DNA of 64,000 bases, taken from assembly GCF_038096175.1 (NCBI RefSeq), contig NZ_CP151099.1:3598501-3662500 (forward strand). Direction: 5' to 3'. Shown here one piece after another: positions 26,189 to 36,581 of the stretch (its first letter is position 1; the number at the start of each line of letters is the position of its first letter). This DNA is from Nostoc sp. UHCC 0302. GTDB taxonomy: Bacteria; Cyanobacteriota; Cyanobacteriia; Cyanobacteriales; Nostocaceae. The position numbers were made by a program, and so were the translations under genes. The notes below the pieces were generated by a model, which was given only the letters and a program-made list of their open reading frames with translations, made no database searches and was not told where the DNA came from.

Positions 26189-27496
26189 TCAAGAGGGTGC
26201 GGGAAAAGGCGATAAATCCAGCTTGGAGACTGGTTTTCGCAGGGCTTTAACTACTCCTAAATCTTGATTTTCTTTGGCAGCGAAGTACTTAATTGGGTCA
26301 TCCGCCTTACCTTTATCATAGGCGACACTAAAATGATATAAACCACGAAAAATCATCTCTAAAGAAATGCGGTCAAATGGCAAAGATAATTCGTCTGCAA
26401 CCGCATCTCCCAAGTCAACCAATACTGCATAAAAGAGCCAAGTTGCCCACACTTGTAACTTCACACCATTAATAGAACCAGTCCATAAATATGACAGTCC
26501 CAATAAACGCTTGACCACGTAAAAAGCTTCTTCAACTCTCCATCTTCGGCGATATAAATCTGCGACAACGTAAGGAGGTAAGATTTGTGGGTCGAGGACA
26601 GAAGTAATATAAGAATAGCTAGTTTTACCAACCTTAATTTCTATTAAACGTAAAGTAAGCACTGGTGCACCACGACGAACAGTTCCAAGTTGAATCAATC
26701 GGTCTTTAACTGAATGGTCATAGCTGAAAATTTTTAAGTACTTAATAGATGCTTTGGCTTTTAAACGAGTAATAAAATGAACTTCTTGGTTAATGAGTTG
26801 TTGTAAAAAGTGGAAATGATAAAAACCTCTATCAAGTAAGATCAGAGTTTTAGCAGGTAGTAGTTTCAGCAATGGAGCTTCAAAGTTAGTTTCTGATGCA
26901 GCAGGATTAGTGTGAAACCAAACTTCAATAGGTAAGCGATTGACTAAATCAATAACTGTACAAATCTTTCCTGCTAATTGACCTGTTTTCAAGTCTTCTA
27001 GGCTTTTTAGCTTTCGGAATAAGGCTTCTAATGTAGACCCGTCAGCTATCCAAATTCGTTCAAAATTAAGAAGTGCAAATTTAACACTATCAGGAAGTGG
27101 TCGCTTCAGCCGTCGTTGCCAATTAAGTTGTAACTGAGGTAGTAAATCTTTAAATACTCGCTCAAATAATTCAGATGGGAATACTAAAAATCTTTCAGAA
27201 AGAGATTGTTGAGCAATTATTCTAGAACGACACCACAATAAATCTTCTCTTGCTAAAAGCCTTGTTAATTCTTGAACTCCAGGAACTTGTCGCCACAATA
27301 AAGTTAATACTGCTGCTACCATGAAGGATAGGTTGATAATTCTATCTCGTAAACCTAACTGCTTATAGTATTTTTGTTGAGCAAAGATAGCTGGAGTTAG
27401 TAACTCTTCTAAATGCGACGCAATCGCTTCATTATCTATGGTAGGAGTATTATGCTTTTGCGCGTGGTCGGAGTTTCGTTTTGCAGCTTTGGGCAT
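26189..27496 (-). CDS. IS4-family transposase, apparently intact
   Basis: From ATG 27496 (MPKAAKRNSDHAQ...) the product is 435 residues; the frame extends 22 codons further upstream but without transposase character. Catalytic residues are visible: first Asp in IWIADGSTLEAL, second Asp in LILLDRGFYHF, and the Y2R3E6K signature in YRRRWRVEEAFYVVK. It catalyses cut-and-paste movement of the 1.6-kb element. No frameshift or stop is seen, so this copy may be active and could act on related elements such as that at 20244-21711, although their ends differ. Confidence 0.9.
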   Translation of the reverse strand: MPKAAKRNSDHAQKHNTPTIDNEAIASHLEELLTPAIFAQQKYYKQLGLRDRIINLSFMVAAVLTLLWRQVPGVQELTRLLAREDLLWCRSRIIAQQSLSERFLVFPSELFERVFKDLLPQLQLNWQRRLKRPLPDSVKFALLNFERIWIADGSTLEALFRKLKSLEDLKTGQLAGKICTVIDLVNRLPIEVWFHTNPAASETNFEAPLLKLLPAKTLILLDRGFYHFHFLQQLINQEVHFITRLKAKASIKYLKIFSYDHSVKDRLIQLGTVRRGAPVLTLRLIEIKVGKTSYSYITSVLDPQILPPYVVADLYRRRWRVEEAFYVVKRLLGLSYLWTGSINGVKLQVWATWLFYAVLVDLGDAVADELSLPFDRISLEMIFRGLYHFSVAYDKGKADDPIKYFAAKENQDLGVVKALRKPVSKLDLSPFPAPS

Positions 27497-27651
27497 AGTA
27501 GTCAACAAGCACTTTTCATTACCGCATTTGATTACTGAATTTACAATAATAATGAAACTCACTTTTGAAAAATTTATTCTCTCGTTACAATACTTTTTTG
27601 CCTCACATTTTAGCCGTTAAAAACTTATAGATAATGATAATCAAATAGAGA

Positions 27652-27682
27652 GGAAGGAGGCGAGTGTCGCTCGCCTCCTTCC
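27652..27682. terminator. Strong hairpin inside the IS4 right end
   Basis: GGAAGGAGGCGAG (27652-27664) and CTCGCCTCCTTCC (27670-27682) form a perfect 13-bp stem with a 5-base loop. No long T-run follows, so it could be an RNA-level insulator rather than a classical terminator. Confidence 0.6.
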
Positions 27683-28461
27683 CCTCCCCCACGCACGATT
27701 ATCATTTTCATTAAAGTTTTTTTGAGTATTTTAACTGATTGACAAAATTTACTTTATTCTAACCTCTCACCGATGTTGTACTGGTAAATCGCACCCCGCA
27801 CTGGATTACTTTTAGTATCTGCGAGGCAGGCATTGCACGTTGAAGCGATCGACACGTATAGTTTGTGATTGGAATCGAGTGCAATATTTTTCAGTTCGTG
27901 ACCATAAGAACCTTTGAGTTCTGATGTGCTACTGTCTGGTAACCCAGCTACAACAATTTCACGATTCGTTATGTCTCCAGACTTGTAAGTGAAGCGGTTA
28001 ATTTGATGAGTCTCAGAGATATAAACATATGTAGTCCCATTAATCTTGTGAAACACAATATCATGTGGTTTGCGTAGACCCGTCACGAAGTCAGAAATAA
28101 TTGGGTCATTACTGCCATTCGGTTGCACAATTAGCACTTTACCCGTACTGGGCTGTGAGACTAGAAGATCCCCATTAGGGGCAACTGCCATAAAGCGGGC
28201 TTTGTTGATGCGAGCATAAACCGAGATGGAGAAGTTGGGCGGCACTTTCAAGTAACGGTTAATATTGAAAGGTGCAGAATCCATTGTACTTGGAACCTGA
28301 ATCTTAGTTTCAACAGACGCCGCTGGTGGGTTGGCGAGTACTGCGGTAGGAAGAACCTCAAAGCACATCACATTAGTAAACAAGGTAACCAAACTAACTA
28401 GCCGTGTGGGTGTTATACCTCTGAGCCACTGCGTTGGATATAGACCAAACAAAACTAACAT

Positions 28462-29554
28462 TTTGAACTTCCTTATAGTGTCGTAGTAATGTACAAATCA
28501 TTCTTCAGGGAGTTGGAAAAAACTTACTCAGTGATACTAATTTTTGAGAGTATTTTGTTGGGTATAGTTGTCTATTTCTATTTTTCCTAACTCATCAAAA
28601 GATGGAGAAAATGAGAGTTACTAAGCAAGGCTTTTGAAAATAACATCTATATTCATCTGGAAATTGGCAGCAGTGATTACCCCTGTTAGTAAGCTCAAGC
28701 AGAGAAAAACTCAGCCCATCAACTGGCGCTGAAATACTAGAATGTGATGTCATCAGATGTTTAAATTTTCGGAGGAATAAACGCTTCAAATCATGTTTTT
28801 GTTCTCATAGACTTTTTCTAATGAAACTTATAATTAATCAATGAGTTTGAGAAAACCATGATGCAAAGTATTAAGTTATGTTCTCATGTTGGGGCTGACG
28901 GCATTTTGTATCTTGATATCCCCGTAGGCATAACGGACAAAAAATAGAAGTGACTGTAAAGTATCAGCAACTAAAAGCGTGAACATCAGTAAAAACACTA
29001 GAATAATTCAACTGTGTCGAGCAGGAGTTACCTTTTATGGAGAGCGATTTCAAAAGGTTTAGCAAATGAGCAATAGTCTTAGCAAAGACTCCTCTCAATC
29101 GCAGATATCCCCTAGTAAATCAAAATAGGGTTCAAAACTTCATCTAAACCAGGGTGCATCCTTTAATCGGAATTCAACTTGCTTCTTGGTTATCTACACC
29201 AAAAGTGATGTCTACGATGATCACTGACTTGTACTGAGCGCAGCCGAAGTAGCTTGTCGTACTAAGCTACACGCAAACATCTTGCACCAGTTGCTTTATT
29301 ACGATTCTTGTAGAGTGGGCAATGCTGGCTGTGCGCTCAAACCCTTATTTGACGTTGTAGGCATTCATTGCCCATCTTGGCAGCCTAGAATATAGTAACT
29401 TTATACTACGGCAAATGGATAGATTTACTGTAGAATGCTTTTTAGCACGACCATTTTTTTTGGTATTGTTGCGGCCAAGTGCAAGCAACATACATATCAA
29501 AGTGAAGCGGGCTTTGCGAACACCGCCCTATGGATCAAACTCTGGAGAATTCAC
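28462..29554. other. Long spacer with a small antitoxin-like remnant
   Basis: Apart from the remnant at 28858-28982, no gene is convincing. A minus-strand frame at 28595-28789 lacks family resemblance. Text around 29240-29400 may be decayed coding sequence, but I cannot assign it. The composition becomes richer in G+C as the dioxygenase gene begins. Confidence 0.5.
28858..28982 (+). pseudogene. Antitoxin-like small protein, frameshifted
   Basis: ATG 28858 opens MMQSIKLCSHVGADGILYLD, then IPVGITDKK and TAG. This beginning is typical of short cyanobacterial antitoxin-type proteins with a single swapped-hairpin-like start. Skipping one A in the A6 run near 28939 restores IEVTVKYQQLKA before TGA at 28980-28982. 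No toxin gene follows. Too short and broken to be functional with confidence. Confidence 0.45.
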
Positions 29555-30523
29555 ATGAGCAACAAGCACATTGAAGTCAAACCGGTAGCCGGTTTCATCG
29601 GTGCTGAAATCAGTGGCGTGGATCTTTCACGTCCTCTGCACGATGATGCAGTCAAAGAAATTCGTCAAGCATTATTGAAGTGGAAAGTCGTGTTCTTTCG
29701 CGGGCAGAACATCGATCATGCTGCCCAAGTTGCGTTCACGGCTCGTTTCGGCGAAGTCACCTACGCGCATCCGCACGAGGATGAACCGATTGAAGGCTTC
29801 TCAGAAATTCTGCCAATTGACCGTAGCCGCTACGAGCGGCGCAACGGTCTGCGTCGCTCCAGCTATGAGAGCCGCTGGCACACTGATGTCACAGCAGTTG
29901 TTAACCCGCCTGCGGCGTCAATTTTGCGTGCGGTTAATGTCCCTAGCATTGGTGGTGACACACAGTGGACTAATCTGGTCGCAGCTTACGAGGGTCTGTC
30001 AGCACCTCTGCGGGCGCTAGCAGACGGATTGAAAGCCGAACATCGCTTTAATGCGCGTTTGCGGCTGCCCAGCAATAGCAAGCTTGTCCAGCGCATTGCA
30101 GCCAATCCTCTAGTCTCGATTCACCCAGTGGTGCGCGTTCATCCTGAGACAGGCGAACGTGCATTGTACGTGAATCCTGGCTTCACCTCGCATATTCTTG
30201 ACGTGTCACCACAAGAGAGCGATCTGCTGCTTGAGTTGTTCTTCAACCAGATCACCAAGCCTGCCTACACCACCCGTTTCCGCTGGAACAATGGTGATAT
30301 TGCGTTCTGGGACAACCGGGCTACCGCACATTTGGCCCCTCAGGATATAGATCATATAGAAGTCGAACGAGTACTCTATCGCACCACTATTACGGGTGAT
30401 GTTCCAGTCGGAGTCGATGGTTTCCGCTCGCAAGCAGTTGAAGGTGAGCCATTCGGCACTGAAGTACCAAAGGTCTTGAAGAAAAAAGCCGAGAAGTTGG
30501 AAGCAGAACCAGTGCTTTCATAA
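29555..30523 (+). CDS. TauD/TfdA-family Fe(II)/2-oxoglutarate dioxygenase
   Basis: ATG 29555 (MSNKHIEVKPVAGFIGAEI...) gives 322 residues; the 40 codons upstream are not conserved-looking. The iron ligands are visible as HTD (SRWHTDVT, about residue 110) and the distal His in RATAHLAP, with the 2-oxoglutarate-binding Arg in VLYRTTI. Relatives hydroxylate taurine, alkyl sulphates or similar sulphonates to release sulphite or sulphate; the exact substrate is open. Codon use is distinctly more G/C-rich than its neighbours (CGC, CTG, GCG), which suggests transfer from a proteobacterium. A clean terminator follows, and no sulphonate transporter is nearby. Confidence 0.87.
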   Translation: MSNKHIEVKPVAGFIGAEISGVDLSRPLHDDAVKEIRQALLKWKVVFFRGQNIDHAAQVAFTARFGEVTYAHPHEDEPIEGFSEILPIDRSRYERRNGLRRSSYESRWHTDVTAVVNPPAASILRAVNVPSIGGDTQWTNLVAAYEGLSAPLRALADGLKAEHRFNARLRLPSNSKLVQRIAANPLVSIHPVVRVHPETGERALYVNPGFTSHILDVSPQESDLLLELFFNQITKPAYTTRFRWNNGDIAFWDNRATAHLAPQDIDHIEVERVLYRTTITGDVPVGVDGFRSQAVEGEPFGTEVPKVLKKKAEKLEAEPVLS

Positions 30524-30540
30524 GCTATAAAGTAGTAGTT

Positions 30541-30567
30541 AGGGCTGCGGACATATTCCGCAGCCCT
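30541..30567 (+). terminator. Rho-independent terminator after the dioxygenase
   Basis: AGGGCTGCGGA and TCCGCAGCCCT make a perfect 11-bp stem with a 5-base loop, followed by GTTTACC. It lies 18 bases after the stop codon. Confidence 0.85.
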
Positions 30568-30598
30568 GTTTACCTAATACTTCGGCTCACGATTGAGA

Positions 30599-31834
<1,236 letters not shown>

Positions 31835-32451
31835 ATGCACATTCATCATCTCAATTGCGGCTGTATGTGTCCCATTGGTGGAGCGCTCTTTGATGGCTTC
31901 AGTCGCGGCTTAGTAGCTAATCTTATCTGCCACTGCTTGCTCGTTGAGACAAATCAGGGGCTTGTTCTTATTGATACTGGCTTTGGACAGCGCGATATCC
32001 AAGCACCATCATCGCGGCTCAGCCCATTTTTCATTTATTTCAAGGTCAGTGGGATGAGGTCAAACGCTGGAAGTTCTATTCCCCTGGAGGCGAACCTTGG
32101 TTCGGCTTTGAAGCAGTACGCAATTTAGAAGGACTACCGCCAGAAATTCTCCTCATCCCACTTGCCGGTCATACGCGGGGTCATGCGGGTATAGCTATTG
32201 AAACACCAGAAGGTTGGCTTCTCCATGCAGGCGACGCTTACTTTTACCGGCACGAAATAGGCTCTAATAAACGGCGTTGCACTCCCGGTCTGCGTGCTTA
32301 CCAATGGATGATGGAGGTAGACCGCAAGGCTCGTCTTTACAATCAAGAGCGGCTGCACGCGTTATCTTTTGATAGCAGTAACAGCGTGCGCTTATTTTGT
32401 AGCCATGATGCTATCGAATTTCAAGCGTTTGCCAACCAATCCAACGGATAG
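31835..32451 (+). pseudogene. Metallo-beta-lactamase-fold hydrolase, deleted and frameshifted
   Basis: The start ([37 protein letters not shown]) is the first strand set of an MBL-fold enzyme. After about residue 65 the frame changes, and the text resumes downstream as [32 protein letters not shown] and WLLHAGDAYF, keeping the second and third metal motifs. The HxHxDH metal site between them is absent, so the protein cannot be an active hydrolase. Termination is at TAG 32449-32451. Confidence 0.85.
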
Positions 32452-32485
32452 ATATAGTAAAGCTGGAAGTTTGTCATCTTACGCT

Positions 32486-33547
32486 TTAAAGTTGAACATA
32501 TAGCCATAAATGTTCAGAAGATACTCTGGCGTTTACCTCAACTAATTTCAATAACTCATCTAGTTTTTCTTCAGTTAAACCTAGCTCTTGAGCAGATTTA
32601 CGTAATTTTTCATCTCCTTTTAACTCAAAGAAAAGTTGCTGAATTTTTGCACCATTAATTTTAGATAAAGCATCATTAATTCTAGCTAAAATTTTGTTTT
32701 TGAAAATATATTCAAAAGCATATTTAACTAATTTTCTGTACCACTTACCCGATGCCCCAGACACGCTAAGTTTAGATAGACTAACGCTGATTGTTTCATC
32801 TGCGACGCTGACATCAAGTGCTGCTGACCCCACAGCAGTAATTGAAATCCAAGGGCTGTAATATTTTTTATGAGTCAAAGGATTCACAATCAAAGTCTCT
32901 CTAAACTTACCATTGGCTTTGCCTTTGATTAAAAGCCCCCCCTCCTTAAAAAAGGCTTCAAAATTAACTTTTATCTGCTGTAAATCTGTGTTCTTTTCGT
33001 TTTCTGCTTCAAACTTGTCTAGTTCAGCATTCAGGGGTTGTAGTATGTATGGTGCAGGAATCCCGATCTCAAACACTTTCCGTGCTAAATCAACATTAAA
33101 GGGAAATTGATCAATTTCTGTCAACGATTCTTTGGGCATCTGGATTCCCAAAGATTTACTCATTAGCCTAGAAATATCATTTTTAGGTTGCTCAACATCA
33201 GGAGAAACCGCTTTGACAAGATCATGTTTCTCGATTTTTTCTGCGATGGATTTCGGAGACTCAGGGGAAAATGACACCCCTGTTCTAATGTTATCGGCTT
33301 TCTGTATACAACTTACTAGTTCTGTTTGTATGGGTTTTTTCTCAGTTTCTGTGGAATTATACTCAACTATCATTGAAGCATTAGCAGAATTAATACGCAC
33401 ATCTGTAACTGCACCCAGAGACTTTACCGCTTGCTGTAACTTCTCAGCATAGTTGGTATCTGTTTTCAGGCGAGGAACTTTAATACGAATTCGTCCAGCG
33501 ATCGCATGAACAATTTGATAATTATTTTTCTGTAATTGGTCTGTCAT
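32486..33547 (-). CDS. HMA-like domain protein with conserved C-terminal region
   Basis: ATG 33547 (MTDQLQKNNYQIVHAIAGRI...) gives 353 residues. Residues about 10-75 resemble an HMA-type ferredoxin fold (IVHAIAGRIRIKVPRL, ASMIVEYNST), but the metal-binding CxxC is missing, so heavy-metal transport is unlikely. A variable linker follows, then a compact region about 180-350 (FEAFFKEGGLLIKGKANGKF, VGSAALDVSVADETISVSLS) that may be a lipid- or ligand-binding beta domain with a helical tail. I do not know a function. No signal peptide is seen. Confidence 0.65.
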   Translation of the reverse strand: MTDQLQKNNYQIVHAIAGRIRIKVPRLKTDTNYAEKLQQAVKSLGAVTDVRINSANASMIVEYNSTETEKKPIQTELVSCIQKADNIRTGVSFSPESPKSIAEKIEKHDLVKAVSPDVEQPKNDISRLMSKSLGIQMPKESLTEIDQFPFNVDLARKVFEIGIPAPYILQPLNAELDKFEAENEKNTDLQQIKVNFEAFFKEGGLLIKGKANGKFRETLIVNPLTHKKYYSPWISITAVGSAALDVSVADETISVSLSKLSVSGASGKWYRKLVKYAFEYIFKNKILARINDALSKINGAKIQQLFFELKGDEKLRKSAQELGLTEEKLDELLKLVEVNARVSSEHLWLYVQL

Positions 33548-34245
33548 AATTAACAGTACTTTTCTACATTTCAATTAACTATTGTATAAAATTGATGAGG
33601 AAGCAACTGTCCTATCAGCAAAACTTTGTCAGGAGAAAAAGCATTAAATTTTAAATTTTATATTTAGAGTTTCACTTCCTTGAAAGCTTCTGTACTTCTC
33701 CTGAAAGATAGATAAATAGATATATTTAATATGTAATTTTTTAAAGTTTTACTAAGAAGATTATTTTATTTATAAAGATTAAAAACTTATCGATAACCAC
33801 TAAGCTTATGTAAATATTGATACCATACAATTATGGATTGCAAAAGTAAAAGCAAAATCACTTAATATTAATATTTATAAATTGGCAAAAAGCAAAGGAT
33901 GTTATTTCACTGGATATTCTGTTTTAAATTTTAATTAATGCAGACATAGTTTTTTGTAATCTAACTAATATTTATCTCTTTACATCTAACGTTTAAATTA
34001 TTTAAATTATTAACATATTTTTTCGTAAATTGATTTTGTAATACGAAATCCATAGATAATTAATTAAATTATTGTTATAAAATTAAGAATGTGTTTGCTA
34101 ACTATATAATAGTTTAAAATAATCAGTTAGATAAACTCATCAAATCTTTATCTACTTGAAGTGTAATTTATCTTTTACAGTAAAACAAATGGGAATATTA
34201 AATTAAAGAATACTAGAGTAAATCAGATTAAAAAAGTGGTTAGCT
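33548..34245. promoter_or_regulatory. Divergent AT-rich spacer
   Basis: Nearly 700 very AT-rich bases separate two divergently transcribed genes. It must hold both promoters. No specific box, operator or small gene is visible. Confidence 0.5.
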
Positions 34246-36474
34246 ATGAGCCAAATATGTCCTATTTCTAAGACTTGTGCTTGTCACAATGTTGTACGCT
34301 GCCGAACAAAGGAAGCAGGCAGACTCTTTCTCTGGTTTCCCGTTCCACATACCCTTAAAAAAGTCACCTCTTACTTAGAGCAGCTTGCATTGAGATATGA
34401 ATTGATGCACGAACGCCCAGGTTTAACCTTGGATTGTAGATCCGGTGAATCCCAAGAAATAGCCCGTAACTTGGCGCAACTTCTTGCACCTAGAGAATTG
34501 AGAGAGACACAAGTCCTTTTCATTCGAGGTGCTATCCAACCTCAACTCCACGATTTTAGTGACATCGCTTCGTTACAACGCTTCATTAAGTTCAACCAAT
34601 CTGACTGGCTGATTGAAATGCTAGCAAGGGAAAGATTCACTAGTTACTTTCAGCCGATTGTCTCAATTAAGGATACATCGCAGATTTATGGATATGAATC
34701 ACTCTTGCGGGGACTGGATGAACAAGGCAATTTAGTGATGCCTGAAGCAATTTTGGAGTTAGCAGCCGAAGCCGGGCTTCTGCCACAACTCGACAGAGTT
34801 GCTCGGCTCAGCACAATCACTCAAGTCAGCCAGCATCAAGTAAGCGGACATATCTTCATCAATTTTGCACCAACAGCACTTTATGACCCCGTTTCTTGTC
34901 TAGGTAGTACGGTAGAGGCAATTGATCAAGCAGGGATTCCCCATGAACGGGTTGTTTTTGAAGTTGTGGAGTCAGATAATCCCCAAGATTTAGAGCATCT
35001 CAAGGGCGTGCTTCAATTCTACCGGAATGCTGGTTTTTTAGTCGCCCTTGATGACCTCGGTTCTGGTTATTCTAGCTTGAACTTACTGCATCAGTTACGT
35101 CCTGACTTTATCAAGTTGGATATCGGATTAATTCGAAATGTGCATCAAGACCTTTATAAAGCGTCGATTACGGAGAAGCTTCTAGAGATTACTCACAAGT
35201 TAAATATCAAGACTGTCGCTGAAGGGATTGAGTGCATCGAGGAACTAAACTGGCTGCGAGAACGAGGCGCAACTCTTGCTCAAGGCTATTTGATTGCTAG
35301 ACCCAGTGCTGTGCCTGCCACTACAACCCCTCGCTTTAATAACAGCCCCTTAACTTTAGCATCGGCAAATTCTAAACAGGTAGACCAACATGTTCAACAT
35401 CAAAGCGAGTACGAGCGAATTGTCGCGGATGTGACGCAGCGCATCCGACAATCGTTGCAGTTAGAAGAGATTTTGCAAACCACGGCAAATGAGGTGCGAC
35501 AACTGTTTGAGGTAGACCGAGTGGTGATTTATCAGTTTAAGCCAGACTGGAGTGGATTAGTTGCTGTAGAATCCTTAGCGCAAGGGTGTATGTCGATTCT
35601 GGGATTTCACGTTATGGATACCTGCTTTCAATCCACGTGTGCAAGTTCCTACCAACAAGCCAACACTAAAGCGATCGCAGATATTGAAAATGCTGGATTA
35701 TCGCCGTGTCACGTTGAACTGCTGCGGAGTTTGGAAATTAGAGCTAATCTTGTCGTACCCATCTTGCAGCAACAGCGTTTATGGGGACTATTAATCGCTC
35801 ACCAATGCCGTAGCACCAGACAATGGCAGCAATCAGAGATTAACTTGTTTAACCAACTAGCCGGCCAAACTGCGATCGCCATTCAGCAATCTGAACTTTA
35901 CCAGCAACTACAACAAGCAAACCAAGAATTACAACGTCTTGCTTCTTATGATGGTCTGACCCAAGTGGCAAATCGACGCTGCTTTGATGACACGCTTCAG
36001 TCAGAATGGTTACGGTTGGCTCGTGAGCAAGCTTTCCTATCTTTGATTTTATGTGATGTCGATTACTTTAAGCTTTACAATGATACGCATGGACACTTGG
36101 CGGGAGACGATGCACTCAGGCAGGTTGCCAAGGCCATCTCTCAAGCAGTTAAACGCCCTGCTGATTTAGTTGCTCGCTATGGTGGAGAAGAGTTTGCAGT
36201 TATTTTGCCGAATACTGATGTGGAAGGGGCGATCGCAGTTGCCAGAGATATCCAGAACTATGTTTGTGGATTACAAATACCTCATACGAATTCTCAGGTC
36301 AGTGAATTTCTCACGATTAGTCTTGGCATTGCAACCATAATTCCTCATAGCCAATCATCCCCTGCGAGCTTAGTTGCAGCTGCTGACCAGGGACTTTACC
36401 AAGCAAAAGCCCAAGGTAGAAACTGTATAATGCAGATGAACTGTGAGAATGTTGATCCTAAATCTATTTTGTAG
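34246..36474 (+). CDS. EAL - cyanobacteriochrome GAF - GGDEF protein
   Basis: The 742-residue protein begins with a Cys-rich segment (CPISKTCACHNVVRC). Its EAL domain spans about residues 125-365 and keeps most catalytic residues: Glu151 in ESLLRG, the Asn in FINFAP, FEVVES, DDLGSGYSS, KLD and AEGIE. The GAF domain (about 390-560) has both Cys of the DXCF cyanobacteriochrome class: DTCF with Cys460 and CH with Cys488-His489 (SPCHVELL). The GGDEF domain has GGEEF at about 646 and an intact I-site (RPAD). It should therefore make or degrade cyclic di-GMP according to light, most likely blue/green. Bilin binding and the net direction are inferences. Confidence 0.88.
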   Translation: MSQICPISKTCACHNVVRCRTKEAGRLFLWFPVPHTLKKVTSYLEQLALRYELMHERPGLTLDCRSGESQEIARNLAQLLAPRELRETQVLFIRGAIQPQLHDFSDIASLQRFIKFNQSDWLIEMLARERFTSYFQPIVSIKDTSQIYGYESLLRGLDEQGNLVMPEAILELAAEAGLLPQLDRVARLSTITQVSQHQVSGHIFINFAPTALYDPVSCLGSTVEAIDQAGIPHERVVFEVVESDNPQDLEHLKGVLQFYRNAGFLVALDDLGSGYSSLNLLHQLRPDFIKLDIGLIRNVHQDLYKASITEKLLEITHKLNIKTVAEGIECIEELNWLRERGATLAQGYLIARPSAVPATTTPRFNNSPLTLASANSKQVDQHVQHQSEYERIVADVTQRIRQSLQLEEILQTTANEVRQLFEVDRVVIYQFKPDWSGLVAVESLAQGCMSILGFHVMDTCFQSTCASSYQQANTKAIADIENAGLSPCHVELLRSLEIRANLVVPILQQQRLWGLLIAHQCRSTRQWQQSEINLFNQLAGQTAIAIQQSELYQQLQQANQELQRLASYDGLTQVANRRCFDDTLQSEWLRLAREQAFLSLILCDVDYFKLYNDTHGHLAGDDALRQVAKAISQAVKRPADLVARYGGEEFAVILPNTDVEGAIAVARDIQNYVCGLQIPHTNSQVSEFLTISLGIATIIPHSQSSPASLVAAADQGLYQAKAQGRNCIMQMNCENVDPKSIL

Positions 36475-36581
36475 CATAACTATCAAGTAGATTACTCCTT
36501 TAGATAACGAATAAATCAACCTACGTAGTGACCAAACTGCAAGATAGTTCAGTTTATAAATAATAATAGTTTTTTCCTAAT

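Larger units (their letters stand above)
26156..27774 (-). mobile_element. IS4-family insertion sequence with 10-bp target duplication
   Basis: GTTGTACTGG occurs at 26146-26155 and again at 27775-27784 and is the target duplication. The ends form an inverted repeat, ATCAGTGAGAGGTTAGA against ATCGGTGAGAGGTTAGA (one mismatch). The element is about 1619 bp with one transposase gene. A strong hairpin at 27652-27682 just inside the right end may insulate it from outside transcription. Intact ends and duplication point to a recent insertion. Confidence 0.93.
25210..28461 (-). pseudogene. Sorbosone-dehydrogenase/beta-gamma-crystallin protein, split by an insertion sequence
   Basis: The N-terminal piece (28461 to 27775) has a signal segment (VSLVTLFTNVMCFEVLPTAVLA) and the start of a PQQ-type sorbosone/glucose dehydrogenase propeller (FMAVAPNGDLLVSQPS, SYGHELKNIALDSN). 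The C-terminal piece (26155 to 25210) resumes the propeller (GLRNAEGLAFLPNTNDLWVV, GGNYGWPFCNP, VWGRPVDMVVD). It ends with a beta/gamma-crystallin domain (VKVYKDANFTGASQSF, then NDTISSL and LNDIISF, two Ca-binding N/D-N/D-x-S/T-type turns). The pieces join exactly across the element at 26156-27774: GAIYQYN|ADGSNQKLF. Without the element it would be one exported, Ca-binding sugar oxidoreductase-like protein of about 550 residues. Confidence 0.88.

Noticed and set aside
28595-28789. 64-residue minus-strand frame
   Set aside because: Unusual composition and no neighbour or motif to support it.
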